NCBI GenBank assembly: GCA_031430555.1
Contig: JANPBQ010000105.1
Coordinates: forward strand, 1-64,000
Direction: 5' to 3'
Source of the DNA: UKL13-2 sp031430555
Lineage (GTDB): Bacteria; Pseudomonadota; Gammaproteobacteria; Burkholderiales; Usitatibacteraceae
DNA length: 64,000 nucleotides
Shown: piece by piece, positions 18,439-27,676 of the stretch
How the letters are laid out: every line of letters starts with the position of its first letter
Position numbering within the stretch: position 1 is the first letter of the stretch
Notes under the pieces: model-generated
The model's database searches: none
Told to the model about the DNA's origin: nothing
Seen by the model: the letters and a program-made list of their open reading frames with translations, nothing else
Position numbers and translations under genes: made by a program

Positions 18439-20736
18439 ATGGCGACCGCTCCGCGTTACAATACGCCGGTGATTTTTCATCGAGCCATTTTCACTCTCAT
18501 TTCGATCGGCGCGTCAGCGTTGATTGCCGCGTTCCCGGCCATATCGGCACAAGCGCAAACCAACTCACCTGAGCCGACGACGGCCAAATCAAGGCCAAAG
18601 ATAGGACTCGTACTATCCGGTGGCGGCGCGCGCGGGGCGGCGCAAGTCGGAGTCATCAAAGTTCTCGAAGAACTGCGCATCCCGATCGACTACATCGCCG
18701 GCTCCAGTATGGGTGCACTCGTGGGGGCCGCCTACGCGTCGGGCACGTCGGCCGAAGAAATGGAACAGCGTCTGCGCAGTGAAGATTGGGATCGTCTGCT
18801 CAGCGACGAATCACCTCGCGGTGATCGCAGTTTTTTGCGCAAAGAGGAAGACCAGAACCGGTTGTTGCGCTTGGAACTTGGCGTAAAAGACGGTGGTTTA
18901 CGTTTGCCGCCCGGCGCAATTTCAGGCCAGAAATTCGACATACTGTTCAGCCAATTGACCCGCAGCGTATCCCCCGGCGTGGTATTCGATGATTTGCCGA
19001 TCCCCTTTCGCGCCGTCGCAACGGATGCCGAGAGCGGTCGTATGGTGGTGTTCGATCATGGCCGGTTGACGGACGCCATGCGCGCATCGATGTCGGTGCC
19101 GGGTGCCATTGCGCCATATCAAATCGGCGATCGCATCTACCTCGATGGCGGCTTGACTCGTAATCTTCCGGTGGACGTTGCCCGCGCGATGGGTGCGGAT
19201 ATCGTCATCGTCGTCAACATCGGTACGCCGCTCTTGAAGCGCAATGACATTCAAACGCTCGTCGGTGTGTCCTTGCAAATGGTCAACATTCTCACCGAAC
19301 AGAATGTGCGTGCATCGATCGACTCGATGACCAAAAAAGACATCCTGATATCGCCGCCACTGGAGACAATCGGCGCGACCGACTTCAATCTGGTTGGCGA
19401 CGCCATCACGATTGGTGCCGCGACTACGCGAGCGATGGCCGATTCACTCGCGCGGCTGAGCATGCCGCAGGACGAATATGTCACCCATCGCCGCATTCAA
19501 CTGGCGCGCGCGACTACGCCGATGGGAATCAACGAGCGTCTCGGCGAACTGCGCATCACCGGACTCGAGCGAGCCAACTCGGACGAACTCAAACGCACGC
19601 TCGGCATTCAGCCCGGCGAAACCATCGACTTCAAGAAAATCAATTCTGGCATCAGCCGCGCGTTTGGCACAGGATACTTTGAGCGCATCAACTACAGCCT
19701 GCTCAACGATAGCGGACATAATGTATTGACAGTCGATGCACGCGAGAAGCAATGGGGGCCGAATTACTTGCGGTTTGGCCTGACAATGTCCGCCGATACG
19801 CAAGGCGAAGGCCGATTCAATTTATTGGCGCGGTACCTGCGAACGCAAGTCAATTCCTACGGCGCGGAATGGCGAAACGATCTTCAGCTTGGACGAGATC
19901 GGCGATTTGCTTCTCAGTTTTTCCAGCCACTGGGCGCGACTGGATTTTTAAACGCCGTCAGCATTTCGCCCGGATTTGAGGTTTCTTATCACCCCGTTGA
20001 TTTTTTCGTCAATGGAATTCGATTGACGCAATTCCTGCTTTCCACCAACGCAACAACTCTCGATATTGGCTATGACTTGACGCGCAATTCCATTTTTCGT
20101 ATCGGCGCGATCCAGTCAAGCAACAAATCCGCACTTAACATCGGCAACAGTCAGTTCCCTGAACAAAAATTCAAGGAAGGCGGCATTCGCGCAAAATTTT
20201 TGTATGACAGTCTCGACGATGCGAATTTTCCGCGAGAGGGTCGTATTCTTCAATTCGACTACTTTGCGAGTTTGGATTCATTGGGTGCCAAAGACGAGTT
20301 TCGCAAAGTGGAGGTCAATTACCGCGATCATCTTTCCTTTGGTGCAAATACGTTTTCGCTGGCCGGACGCTACGGACGTTCATTGAAAAATGTGGGGCTC
20401 TCCGCCTTCAATCAATATTCTCTTGGCGGATTTTTGCAGTTGTCCGCATATCGTCCAGGTGAACTTCTTGGCGATGCGGTTGCATTTGGACGACTTTCCT
20501 ATAACCGAAATATGGGGCAATTCAGCAATGTATTCGGCAGAAGCATGTTCGTTGGCCTTTCGGCGGAATTTGCTCGAGTGACCGCTTTCCCAAGTCAAAA
20601 GCTCGGCGATGTCGAAACCAGAAAATCATTCACAACTTTTCTTGGCATCGAATCTCTCGTCGGCCCACTTTATTTTGGCTATGGCCGTGCGCGCAGCCGC
20701 AACGGAATTTTCTACCTCTTCCTCGGCCAGCCCTGA
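18439..20736 (+). CDS. patatin-like phospholipase with BamA-type barrel (PlpD-like type Vd autotransporter)
   Basis: The 765-residue protein has a signal peptide (to about residue 40, ending AISAQAQ) and then a patatin lipase domain. The oxyanion glycines are in SGGGARGAAQVG (60-71), the catalytic serine is Ser90 in GSSMG, and the catalytic aspartate is in YLDGGLTRNLPV near 236. A POTRA-like segment (about 345-420, INERLGELRITGLERAN) and a C-terminal 16-strand surface-antigen-type barrel follow. This order matches PlpD, which puts its lipase on or through the outer membrane. The start at 18439 has GGAGCGGGA upstream. It lies directly downstream of the pump, probably in the same transcript. 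Confidence 0.9.
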   Translation: MATAPRYNTPVIFHRAIFTLISIGASALIAAFPAISAQAQTNSPEPTTAKSRPKIGLVLSGGGARGAAQVGVIKVLEELRIPIDYIAGSSMGALVGAAYASGTSAEEMEQRLRSEDWDRLLSDESPRGDRSFLRKEEDQNRLLRLELGVKDGGLRLPPGAISGQKFDILFSQLTRSVSPGVVFDDLPIPFRAVATDAESGRMVVFDHGRLTDAMRASMSVPGAIAPYQIGDRIYLDGGLTRNLPVDVARAMGADIVIVVNIGTPLLKRNDIQTLVGVSLQMVNILTEQNVRASIDSMTKKDILISPPLETIGATDFNLVGDAITIGAATTRAMADSLARLSMPQDEYVTHRRIQLARATTPMGINERLGELRITGLERANSDELKRTLGIQPGETIDFKKINSGISRAFGTGYFERINYSLLNDSGHNVLTVDAREKQWGPNYLRFGLTMSADTQGEGRFNLLARYLRTQVNSYGAEWRNDLQLGRDRRFASQFFQPLGATGFLNAVSISPGFEVSYHPVDFFVNGIRLTQFLLSTNATTLDIGYDLTRNSIFRIGAIQSSNKSALNIGNSQFPEQKFKEGGIRAKFLYDSLDDANFPREGRILQFDYFASLDSLGAKDEFRKVEVNYRDHLSFGANTFSLAGRYGRSLKNVGLSAFNQYSLGGFLQLSAYRPGELLGDAVAFGRLSYNRNMGQFSNVFGRSMFVGLSAEFARVTAFPSQKLGDVETRKSFTTFLGIESLVGPLYFGYGRARSRNGIFYLFLGQP

Positions 20737-20745
20737 CGTGACACC

Positions 20746-21714
20746 ATGCTGAACGTCTTCGTACTCAACAACCGCCGCCTAAACCAACTACACGTCGAGT
20801 CGCTCGAGGATCTGAAAAATTCCGAGCCGATCTGGATCGATCTCGTCTCGCCGACCGCCACCGAACGCGAATGGATCAAGGCGCTGTTTGGTCTCGAGTT
20901 ACCGTCGCTGGAAGACATGCAGGATCTGGAGACGAGCGCGCGTTTCTTCGAGGGCGAAAACGGCGAGTTGCACCTTCGTTCGGATTTCTTGCTCGAACTC
21001 AATGAGGACGATTCGCGGAATGTTCCGGTCGCGTTCATTCTCAAGAACAACTCATTGCTGTCGTTGCACCTCGAAGATCTCCCGGTGTTTCGCCTGGTAC
21101 GCATGCGCGCGCGAACGCGGCCCGGCTACATCGAAGATGCGCGCGAAGTGCTGCTGGATCTGTACGCGACCGATGCGGAATATTCGGCCGATGCGCTGGA
21201 AGGCGTCTATGCAGAGTTGGAGAAAATCAGTCAAAGCGTATTGACAACCAAAATGACCGACGTCGAAGCCGCCAATATTCTCGCGCGCGTGGCCAACGAA
21301 GAAGACTTGAACGGACGCATCCGCCGCAATGTGATGGACACGCGCCGCGCAGTCTCATTTCTGATGCGGCAAAAACTACTGGAAGCCGATCAGGCAGAAG
21401 AAGCGCGGCAAATTCTGCGCGACATCGAGTCGCTCGATGGACACACCGCGTTCCTGTTCGACAAAATCAATTTTCTGATGGATGCGACGGTGGGTTTCAT
21501 CAACATCAACCAAAACAAAGTGATCAAGATTTTTTCGGTGGCCTCGGTCGCGATGTTGCCGCCGACCTTGATCGCGAGCATCTACGGGATGAATTTCAAG
21601 CGCTATTTTCCGGAACTTGAATGGGAATACGGCTATCCATTTGCCTTGGCGCTGATGCTGATTTCTGTGGTGGTGCCGTTCGTCTACTTCAAACGCAAGG
21701 GCTGGCTGGACTAG
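20746..21714 (+). CDS. corA: CorA-family magnesium/cobalt transporter
   Basis: A 322-residue divalent-cation channel of the inner membrane. It has a long acidic cytoplasmic funnel domain, then two C-terminal helices. The defining GMN motif is present as IYGMNFKRYFPEL near residues 279-291, and the second helix ends in the basic FKRKGWLD. The start ATG is 10 bp after the patatin gene stop. Its length and the position of GMN are typical. Confidence 0.95.
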   Translation: MLNVFVLNNRRLNQLHVESLEDLKNSEPIWIDLVSPTATEREWIKALFGLELPSLEDMQDLETSARFFEGENGELHLRSDFLLELNEDDSRNVPVAFILKNNSLLSLHLEDLPVFRLVRMRARTRPGYIEDAREVLLDLYATDAEYSADALEGVYAELEKISQSVLTTKMTDVEAANILARVANEEDLNGRIRRNVMDTRRAVSFLMRQKLLEADQAEEARQILRDIESLDGHTAFLFDKINFLMDATVGFININQNKVIKIFSVASVAMLPPTLIASIYGMNFKRYFPELEWEYGYPFALALMLISVVVPFVYFKRKGWLD

Positions 21715-21725
21715 AGTCCTTATTC

Positions 21726-21783
21726 GGCGCGCTTCTGTAGCCACTTTCGCCGCGAAAGGCGCGCCAGTGCTAGCTTCTTCGTT
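21726..21783. repeat. 3'-end repeat, copy A (stem-loop with GCCAGTGCT core)
   Basis: GGCGCGCTTC (21726-21735) can pair with GAAAGGCGCGCC (21754-21765), followed by AGTGCTAGCTTCTT. It lies between the convergent corA and the large repeat protein. The segment GCGCCAGTGCT recurs downstream of two other genes in the window (near 30580 and 46712). Confidence 0.4.
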
Positions 21784-21791
21784 CCACCCTG

Positions 21792-24700
21792 TTACGGAAG
21801 AGTCAGCCCCGACCGTGCCTTCACAAGAGTCAAATCGGTCGGCCCAATGACGCCGGACGCATCGACATCCACCTTGAAGTTGGCGAGGCTCGCCGGTTGC
21901 CCAATGCGCGCTTTGACGCTACTGATATCCGCCGCGTTTACTGATCGGGTTTCACTCACATCGCCCACCAGGAATCCAATCGAGGCCGATACGTCTAGCA
22001 CGCCATTAACGCCCGTGAGCGACACTCGCACACGTTTGTTGTCGGGCACGCCTGCCACTGTCACGACGACATCGTTTCCGGACGGCAGTGGCGAGCCGCT
22101 ACCGATGGGATTGGAATTGACGTCAGTCACGATCACACTGCCCGCAATGGTGATGGCATTATTGAACTGGAAGTGCAGCTTGTGCCCTGCCCCTATAACC
22201 CTTGGTTCAACCGTTATGGCGGGCCCACCGATTGGGGCCGCGTAGGTGACCGGCAAATCAAAGGGCCCCGCCGCGCCATGAATTTTTCGCGATTGCACTG
22301 CCATCAGTGCGAGGCTTGGATTCATCGTCGGCGTCACCGCAATTGGCACCGATGCCGGACCGGCGCCGAAACTGTTGGCTGCCGTAACGGTGCAATTGTA
22401 GATCACGTCGTTTGCGAGACCTGTCACGGTGATCGGCGAGGCGGCGGAGGTATTCGTGAAGCCGCCACTGCAGGTGACGGTGTAGGAAATAATCGGCGAG
22501 CCGCCGTTGCTGGCAGGCGGCAGGAACTGGATTGTCGCTTGCAGGTTTCCGGGAATCGCCGACGTGATGGTCGGCGCGCCCAGCGCGCTATCGTCGAACA
22601 ACTTTCGTACGATCCATGCATCAGGTTTGCCCGCCTCGGCGGAGACGCCCAAAATGTGAATCGCATTGCCCGGCCCAATCGCGGTGACCACCGCATGGCC
22701 TGCGTCGCCGGAATCGGCCGAGCCGTTATAGGCGATGTTCATCATTTCGGCACCGGTGCTGCCGAGATATTTGATCGTGCGGATATTGGTTCCTTGCGCG
22801 GGATCGGTGCTGTAACCGGTAACGAAGGGGTTCTTGGCGGCGTCGAGGGCGACTGCGGAACCACTGGCGAAAATTCCACCCGCACCCGCGTAACCGGTGG
22901 ACCATAGCAATACCCCATCGCTGCCGCGGTACTTAAGCGTTCTCACGGTGAACGTGCTCGCAGGCCCAGCACCCTCCTTACTCATGCCCGTCACAATGAC
23001 ATCGCCGCTCGAATCAATCGCCACTGCGGCACCGGAGTCGTTGACACTAGAACTACCATCGTAGCGCACGTTCCAAATTGGCGTCCCAGTCGCGGCGTCG
23101 TACTTGATGGTGCGGAAATTCTCGAACTCTCCGCCGTCCGAACTCGTCGCCGCAACAACCGGATTGCCGGCGTTGTCGAGCGCAATTGAAAATGCCTTGC
23201 CGCCCACACTGACTGGCCCTTGGTAACTCGCCGTCCATAGCTGGGGTCCAAGGCCTGCGGCATACTTCACGGTGCGGATGTTGACGCTGAACGGACTACT
23301 GTCTTTGCTATATCCGGTCACAAAAACATTGCCGGCTGCATCAGTGGCGACCGAATAGCCAGCATCGTCATACGACGATTCATACACGGACGTCCCGATC
23401 TCGTTGCCCGTGACGCCGTTGTACTTTACGGTGCGCATGTTCTTGCCGCCGCTGGCATCCTGGCTCACACCAGTGACAATGACGTGTCCCGACACATCCA
23501 CCGCAATTGCGTTGGCTTCGTCTGCGCTGCCTGCCGCTGTACCGTCGAAATAAACGTTCCACAATTCAGCGCCAGTTGCCGCCGCATACTTGATGGTGCG
23601 GATATTTTTTCCGCCGATCATGTCACTACTCACTCCGGTGACGATGACATTTCCGGCCGCGTCTATTGCCAACGCGTTGCCGCGATTGGTGCCAAGACTG
23701 ATCGCGTTGCCCTTGAATCCGACATTCCAAAGCTCGTTTCCACTGGCGCCGCTGTATTTGATTGTTCGCATGCTTTCCGTGGTGCCGGACTCTCGATGGT
23801 AGCCAGTGACGACCACATCGCCATTACTGTCCACACCCATTGCCTTGCTGGAAAACGGCAATGGTGCCGGCAGTACACCAGTTGGAACGCCGGGCTGCAC
23901 TGTGTTCCACATTTCAACGCCAGTTCCACCGTTGACTTTGATGGCGCGGATTTCCTTGGGCTGGTTTGCTGCACGAGACTTGCCGATGATCAATACATTG
24001 CCCGAGCTGTCGATCGCGACCGCCATCGCCTCGTCTTGTCCGGAGAAAGCCGAAAAAGAATACGGCGCACCCCAGGTCTCTGTGCCGAACATCGCGTTGT
24101 ATTTCACGACAATCATGGATCTGAAACCAGGATTGCCATAACCGGCAACAATGACATCGCCGACCGCATCGATTGCAAGCGCGTTCGCATCACCCGACGC
24201 GGTGCGGAACTTGGTCCAGAGCTGACTACCCATGCTGTTGTATTTGATCGTCCGCATGTAAACGTTGCTGATGCCGAATGTTCCGCCGCAATCCGCCCCG
24301 CTGCAGCCGGTCACGACCACATTATTGTTGGCATCAATGGCCACTGCCCTACCTGTGTGATTGCTGTTGGCTTCGGTGAAACTCGTTGTCCACAAATTCG
24401 TGCCGCTGGTGCCATCAAACTTGAACGTGCAAATTTCCGAGCCTCCACCGCCTGAGCGGCAGGTCCCGGTCACGACAATGTCTTTGAGATTGTCGATCGC
24501 CACCGAGTTACCCTCGGCGAAACCGTCGCCGGAACTGAAATGGCTTTTGACCCACATCTCGGCACCGTTGGCGCTGTCATACTTGATGACACGCATGTTT
24601 GCCACGCCAGATGAATCTGTACTGGTGCCGACCACAATCACGTTTGTGTCGGTGTCGATTGCGATTGCTCGGGCCGCGTCGACGTTGTCTGTCATTGAAC

Positions 24701-25406
24701 CGTCGTATCGAACATTCCAAATCTCGGCGCCGGTCGCGCCGTCATATTTGATGGTTCGCATGTCGGTATTACCGGCCGACACTTGGCTGCGGCCGGTCAC
24801 CACCACATTGCCGATGCCATCCACGGCGATCGCGATTCCCTGATCGGCACTGTCGGCGTATGCCTCGCTGAAACTCTTGTTCCAAATTTCGGCACCCGTT
24901 GCGCCGTTGTATTTGATGGTGCGGATATTGACGCCGCCCACGACGTCGCGGCTGAAACCGGTAATCACCACATTGCCAATGGCATCGGTCGCCAGCGCGA
25001 GTCCGGCATCATCACCATTGGCTGACCCGTTATAGGTTGTCGTCCACAGCACGGCCCCCGTCGCGCCGTTGACTTTGTAGGTAACGATGTCATTGTTGGT
25101 GCCGTTTGATGCGCAACCGGTGACAAACATATTGCCCGAGCTATCGACCGCTCGGCGATAGGCGGCGCGCGGCAGCGCATCGCAAAACGGACTGGCATCG
25201 CCAACATAGGTCGCGTAGGCACTCTTGCTCCAGGCCAGCGTCTGCGAGTGGCCAGAAGGTGCCGCAAGCAAAGTGAATAAAGATACCAGCCCGAATATCG
25301 CGAAGGCGAGTCGACGAAACACCGTGTGCGTCAAGAATGGATAGCTCTCGCACGGAATTTGGCCGTCACAGATCGCAGGAGAAATTTCGCGCTTGCGTTC
25401 AGCCAA
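21792..25406 (-). CDS. large exported SBBP-type repeat protein with FN3-like and dockerin-like modules
   Basis: A 1,204-residue protein. A hydrophobic signal (LAFAIFGLVSLFTLLAAP) ends near residue 55. About 16 repeats of roughly 50-60 residues follow, each built on 'A-I-D-x-x-G-N-V-x-V-T-G-x-S ... R-T-I-K-Y-x-x-x-T-G-x-x-x-W'. This is the pattern of SBBP/beta-propeller blades. After them come an FN3-like module (PTITSAIPGNLQATIQFLPP), a beta-rich linker, and a C-terminal repeat pair (VNAADISSVKARIGQ; VIGPTDLTLVKARSG) like dockerin or EF-hand-type tails. The annotated start is a TTG. A GTG at 25322 or TTG at 25334 would put the signal nearer the N-terminus, so the start is uncertain. Its role is probably at the cell surface or extracellular; no enzyme domain was recognised. 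Confidence 0.85.
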   Translation of the reverse strand: MAERKREISPAICDGQIPCESYPFLTHTVFRRLAFAIFGLVSLFTLLAAPSGHSQTLAWSKSAYATYVGDASPFCDALPRAAYRRAVDSSGNMFVTGCASNGTNNDIVTYKVNGATGAVLWTTTYNGSANGDDAGLALATDAIGNVVITGFSRDVVGGVNIRTIKYNGATGAEIWNKSFSEAYADSADQGIAIAVDGIGNVVVTGRSQVSAGNTDMRTIKYDGATGAEIWNVRYDGSMTDNVDAARAIAIDTDTNVIVVGTSTDSSGVANMRVIKYDSANGAEMWVKSHFSSGDGFAEGNSVAIDNLKDIVVTGTCRSGGGGSEICTFKFDGTSGTNLWTTSFTEANSNHTGRAVAIDANNNVVVTGCSGADCGGTFGISNVYMRTIKYNSMGSQLWTKFRTASGDANALAIDAVGDVIVAGYGNPGFRSMIVVKYNAMFGTETWGAPYSFSAFSGQDEAMAVAIDSSGNVLIIGKSRAANQPKEIRAIKVNGGTGVEMWNTVQPGVPTGVLPAPLPFSSKAMGVDSNGDVVVTGYHRESGTTESMRTIKYSGASGNELWNVGFKGNAISLGTNRGNALAIDAAGNVIVTGVSSDMIGGKNIRTIKYAAATGAELWNVYFDGTAAGSADEANAIAVDVSGHVIVTGVSQDASGGKNMRTVKYNGVTGNEIGTSVYESSYDDAGYSVATDAAGNVFVTGYSKDSSPFSVNIRTVKYAAGLGPQLWTASYQGPVSVGGKAFSIALDNAGNPVVAATSSDGGEFENFRTIKYDAATGTPIWNVRYDGSSSVNDSGAAVAIDSSGDVIVTGMSKEGAGPASTFTVRTLKYRGSDGVLLWSTGYAGAGGIFASGSAVALDAAKNPFVTGYSTDPAQGTNIRTIKYLGSTGAEMMNIAYNGSADSGDAGHAVVTAIGPGNAIHILGVSAEAGKPDAWIVRKLFDDSALGAPTITSAIPGNLQATIQFLPPASNGGSPIISYTVTCSGGFTNTSAASPITVTGLANDVIYNCTVTAANSFGAGPASVPIAVTPTMNPSLALMAVQSRKIHGAAGPFDLPVTYAAPIGGPAITVEPRVIGAGHKLHFQFNNAITIAGSVIVTDVNSNPIGSGSPLPSGNDVVVTVAGVPDNKRVRVSLTGVNGVLDVSASIGFLVGDVSETRSVNAADISSVKARIGQPASLANFKVDVDASGVIGPTDLTLVKARSGLTLP

Positions 25407-25474
25407 GTGGGACTCTCAACATAGCAACGGATTGAAATGACAAATGCGTCAGGACGCGTGAGGCGGCATGACGC

Positions 25475-26026
25475 TCACGCACCGCAATTCAAAAAATGCT
25501 CGCGGTAGTATTTGAGTTCTTCGATGCTTTCATAAATGTCCGCCAGCGCCTCGTGCTTGCCATGCTTCTTCATGCCCGCCATGATTTCTGGCTTCCAGCG
25601 TTTGGCGAGTTCCTTGAGCGTGGAAACATCGAGATTGCGGTAGTGAAAATAGGCCTCCAGTTTCGGCATGCCGCGCGCCATGAAACGACGATCCTGGCAA
25701 ATCGAATTTCCGCACATCGGCGAGGTGCTCGCCGGAACATGCGCTTTCAGGAATTCGATCATCTGCACCTCAACCTCGGCGTCGGTGAGTGTCGATGCCT
25801 TCACTTTGTCGATCAGACCGGATTTCTTGTGGGTGGATTTGTTCCATGCATCCATGCCGTCGAGCACGGAATCGGGTTGATGCACAACCAGCACCGGGCT
25901 TTCGGCGATCGTATTCAAATTCGCATCTGTCACGACAATCGCAACCTCAATAATGCGGTCGGATTCCGGCATCAGCCCCGTCATTTCCATATCGATCCAG
26001 ATGAGATTGTTTTGATCCTGGGGCAT
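25475..26026 (-). CDS. orn: oligoribonuclease
   Basis: Orn degrades 2-5 nt RNA oligonucleotides and pGpG, the end product of c-di-GMP turnover. The 183-residue product has the DEDDh exonuclease motifs: Asp12 and Glu14 in WIDMEMTGL, the middle aspartate region GNSICQDRRFM, and the C-terminal YRNLDVSTLKELAKRW. Its length is standard. It is divergent from the M48 protease gene with a 70-bp gap. It is also relevant to the several GGDEF/EAL proteins in this window. Confidence 0.96.
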   Translation of the reverse strand: MPQDQNNLIWIDMEMTGLMPESDRIIEVAIVVTDANLNTIAESPVLVVHQPDSVLDGMDAWNKSTHKKSGLIDKVKASTLTDAEVEVQMIEFLKAHVPASTSPMCGNSICQDRRFMARGMPKLEAYFHYRNLDVSTLKELAKRWKPEIMAGMKKHGKHEALADIYESIEELKYYREHFLNCGA

Positions 26027-26096
26027 GACAATCCGCGAATGCGCCTTAAAATAGAGTGATGCGCTATTTTCTCATGATTCAACGAGCCACTTTGGC

Positions 26097-27356
26097 ATGA
26101 CTGCCGCCCATTTTTCCGCGATTTTTCTCGCGCTGCTGATCTTCAGCACCGGTTTCGCCGCCTACCTCTCGTGGCGGCACATCACGCATATACGCGCGCA
26201 CCGCGCCGATGTCCCCGCAGAATTCAGTGGCACCATTACCCTTGAAGCGCATCAGAAAGCGGCTGACTATACGGTTGCACAGCAGCAATTGGGATTATAT
26301 GAAAGCGCGGTTGATTTGGCCCTGATGGTCGCACTTACGCTAGGCGGCGGCATGTATTTCATCCATTCGCTCGCCGCGAAATGGTTCTCAGGCCCTTACA
26401 CGCTGGGATTGGCGACCGTCGCAGGTTTTGCAATCGTCTCGGCAATCGTTTCCACGCCGTTCGATCTTTACCGCACCTTCGTCACCGAGGCGCGTTTCGG
26501 CTTCAACAAAACCACCTGGCCGCTCTATTGCCTCGATGCGTTGAAAGGACTCGCTTTATCCGCCGTCATCGGCATCCCGTTGCTCCTCGTCGTTTTCTGG
26601 CTGATGGAAAAGATGGGCGCGCATTGGTGGCTGTATGTGTGGCTGGTGTGGCTCGCGTTCAGTCTTGCGATGCTCGCGATTTATCCAAACTACATCGCAC
26701 CACTATTCAACAAATTCAATCCCCTCGCGGATGCATCGTTGAAAGCGCGTATCGAGGCGCTGCTCACGCGCTGCGGATTTTCGTCCAGCGGTTTGTTCGT
26801 GATGGATGGCTCGAAACGTTCCAGCCACGGCAATGCCTATTTCACCGGTTTCGGCAAAACCAAACGCATTGTCTTTTTCGATACCTTGATCGAACGTCTG
26901 ACCCCGCCGGAAATCGAAGCCGTGCTGGCGCATGAGCTCGGGCATTTCAAACGCAAGCACATCGTCAAAATGATCATCGGCCAATTCGCGTTGACGTTCG
27001 TGGTGCTCGCGTTGATGGGCTGGGTGATCGACAAGCCGTGGTTCTACGAAGGTCTTGGCTTTCCGCTGAATGGCGTGGCACCCCACGTGGCAATATCACT
27101 GCTGCTGTTTTTTCTTGCACTGCCGGCCTTCACCTTCTGGCTGACACCGCTCGCAAGTCTGATTTCTCGCAAGCACGAATTCGAGGCGGATGCGTATGCC
27201 GTCGCCCAGACCCGCGCCGACGATCTCGTGACTGCCCTCGTCAAACTCTATCGAGACAACGCATCGACATTGACTCCCGACCCACTGCATTCGGCGGTGT
27301 ACGATTCTCACCCACCGGCATCGATTCGCATCGCGCATTTGAAGGCGGCATCATGA
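26097..27356 (+). CDS. M48-family membrane metalloprotease (Ste24/CAAX-prenyl-protease-like)
   Basis: This 419-residue protein has several N-terminal membrane segments and the zinc motif HELGH at residues 279-283 in VLAHELGHFKRKH. The third ligand region FEADAYAVAQTRADD follows after two more hydrophobic segments. FLTP-type and RYGFNKTT-like elements (EARFGFNKTTWPL) are typical of bacterial Ste24 homologues. It overlaps phhB by 4 bp (ATGA). Bacterial members probably act in membrane protein quality control; prenyl substrates are not expected. It is a second M48 protease in the window beside HtpX. Confidence 0.92.
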   Translation: MTAAHFSAIFLALLIFSTGFAAYLSWRHITHIRAHRADVPAEFSGTITLEAHQKAADYTVAQQQLGLYESAVDLALMVALTLGGGMYFIHSLAAKWFSGPYTLGLATVAGFAIVSAIVSTPFDLYRTFVTEARFGFNKTTWPLYCLDALKGLALSAVIGIPLLLVVFWLMEKMGAHWWLYVWLVWLAFSLAMLAIYPNYIAPLFNKFNPLADASLKARIEALLTRCGFSSSGLFVMDGSKRSSHGNAYFTGFGKTKRIVFFDTLIERLTPPEIEAVLAHELGHFKRKHIVKMIIGQFALTFVVLALMGWVIDKPWFYEGLGFPLNGVAPHVAISLLLFFLALPAFTFWLTPLASLISRKHEFEADAYAVAQTRADDLVTALVKLYRDNASTLTPDPLHSAVYDSHPPASIRIAHLKAAS

Positions 27357-27676
27357 CGTTATCCCAAATGAAATGTGTTCCCGGCGGGCAGGCCAACGCC
27401 TTAACAGAAGCCGCCCTTGCCGATCACCTCGCCATGCTTCCCGATTGGAGCCATGTCGGCCATGAAATTCGCAAGACCTTCGTCTTCAAAAATTACCACC
27501 AGACAATGGCATTTGTGAATGCGTCTGCGTGGATATCGCACCGCGAAGATCACCATCCTGATATGTCGGTGCATTACAACAAATGCGTTGTCGCGTATTC
27601 CACCCACGATGCCGGCGGCATCACCCTCAACGATTTCATTTGCGCCGCCAAGCTCGACGCGCTGTTCAGCCTCTGA
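27353..27676 (+). CDS. phhB: pterin-4a-carbinolamine dehydratase
   Basis: PhhB recycles the 4a-hydroxytetrahydropterin formed by phenylalanine hydroxylase. The 107-residue protein carries the family signature ISHREDHHPDMSVHYNKCVV, with the catalytic histidines in the HHPD region. The ATG overlaps the protease stop, and the stop shares one base with rsgA (TGATG). A second ATG six codons in is possible. No phenylalanine hydroxylase gene is nearby, so the placement reflects operon history rather than pathway. Confidence 0.93.
   Translation: MTLSQMKCVPGGQANALTEAALADHLAMLPDWSHVGHEIRKTFVFKNYHQTMAFVNASAWISHREDHHPDMSVHYNKCVVAYSTHDAGGITLNDFICAAKLDALFSL

Noticed and set aside
22173..24455. Two plus-strand open frames opposite the repeat protein
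   Set aside because: Their repetitiveness is inherited from the sense gene; composition is not protein-like.
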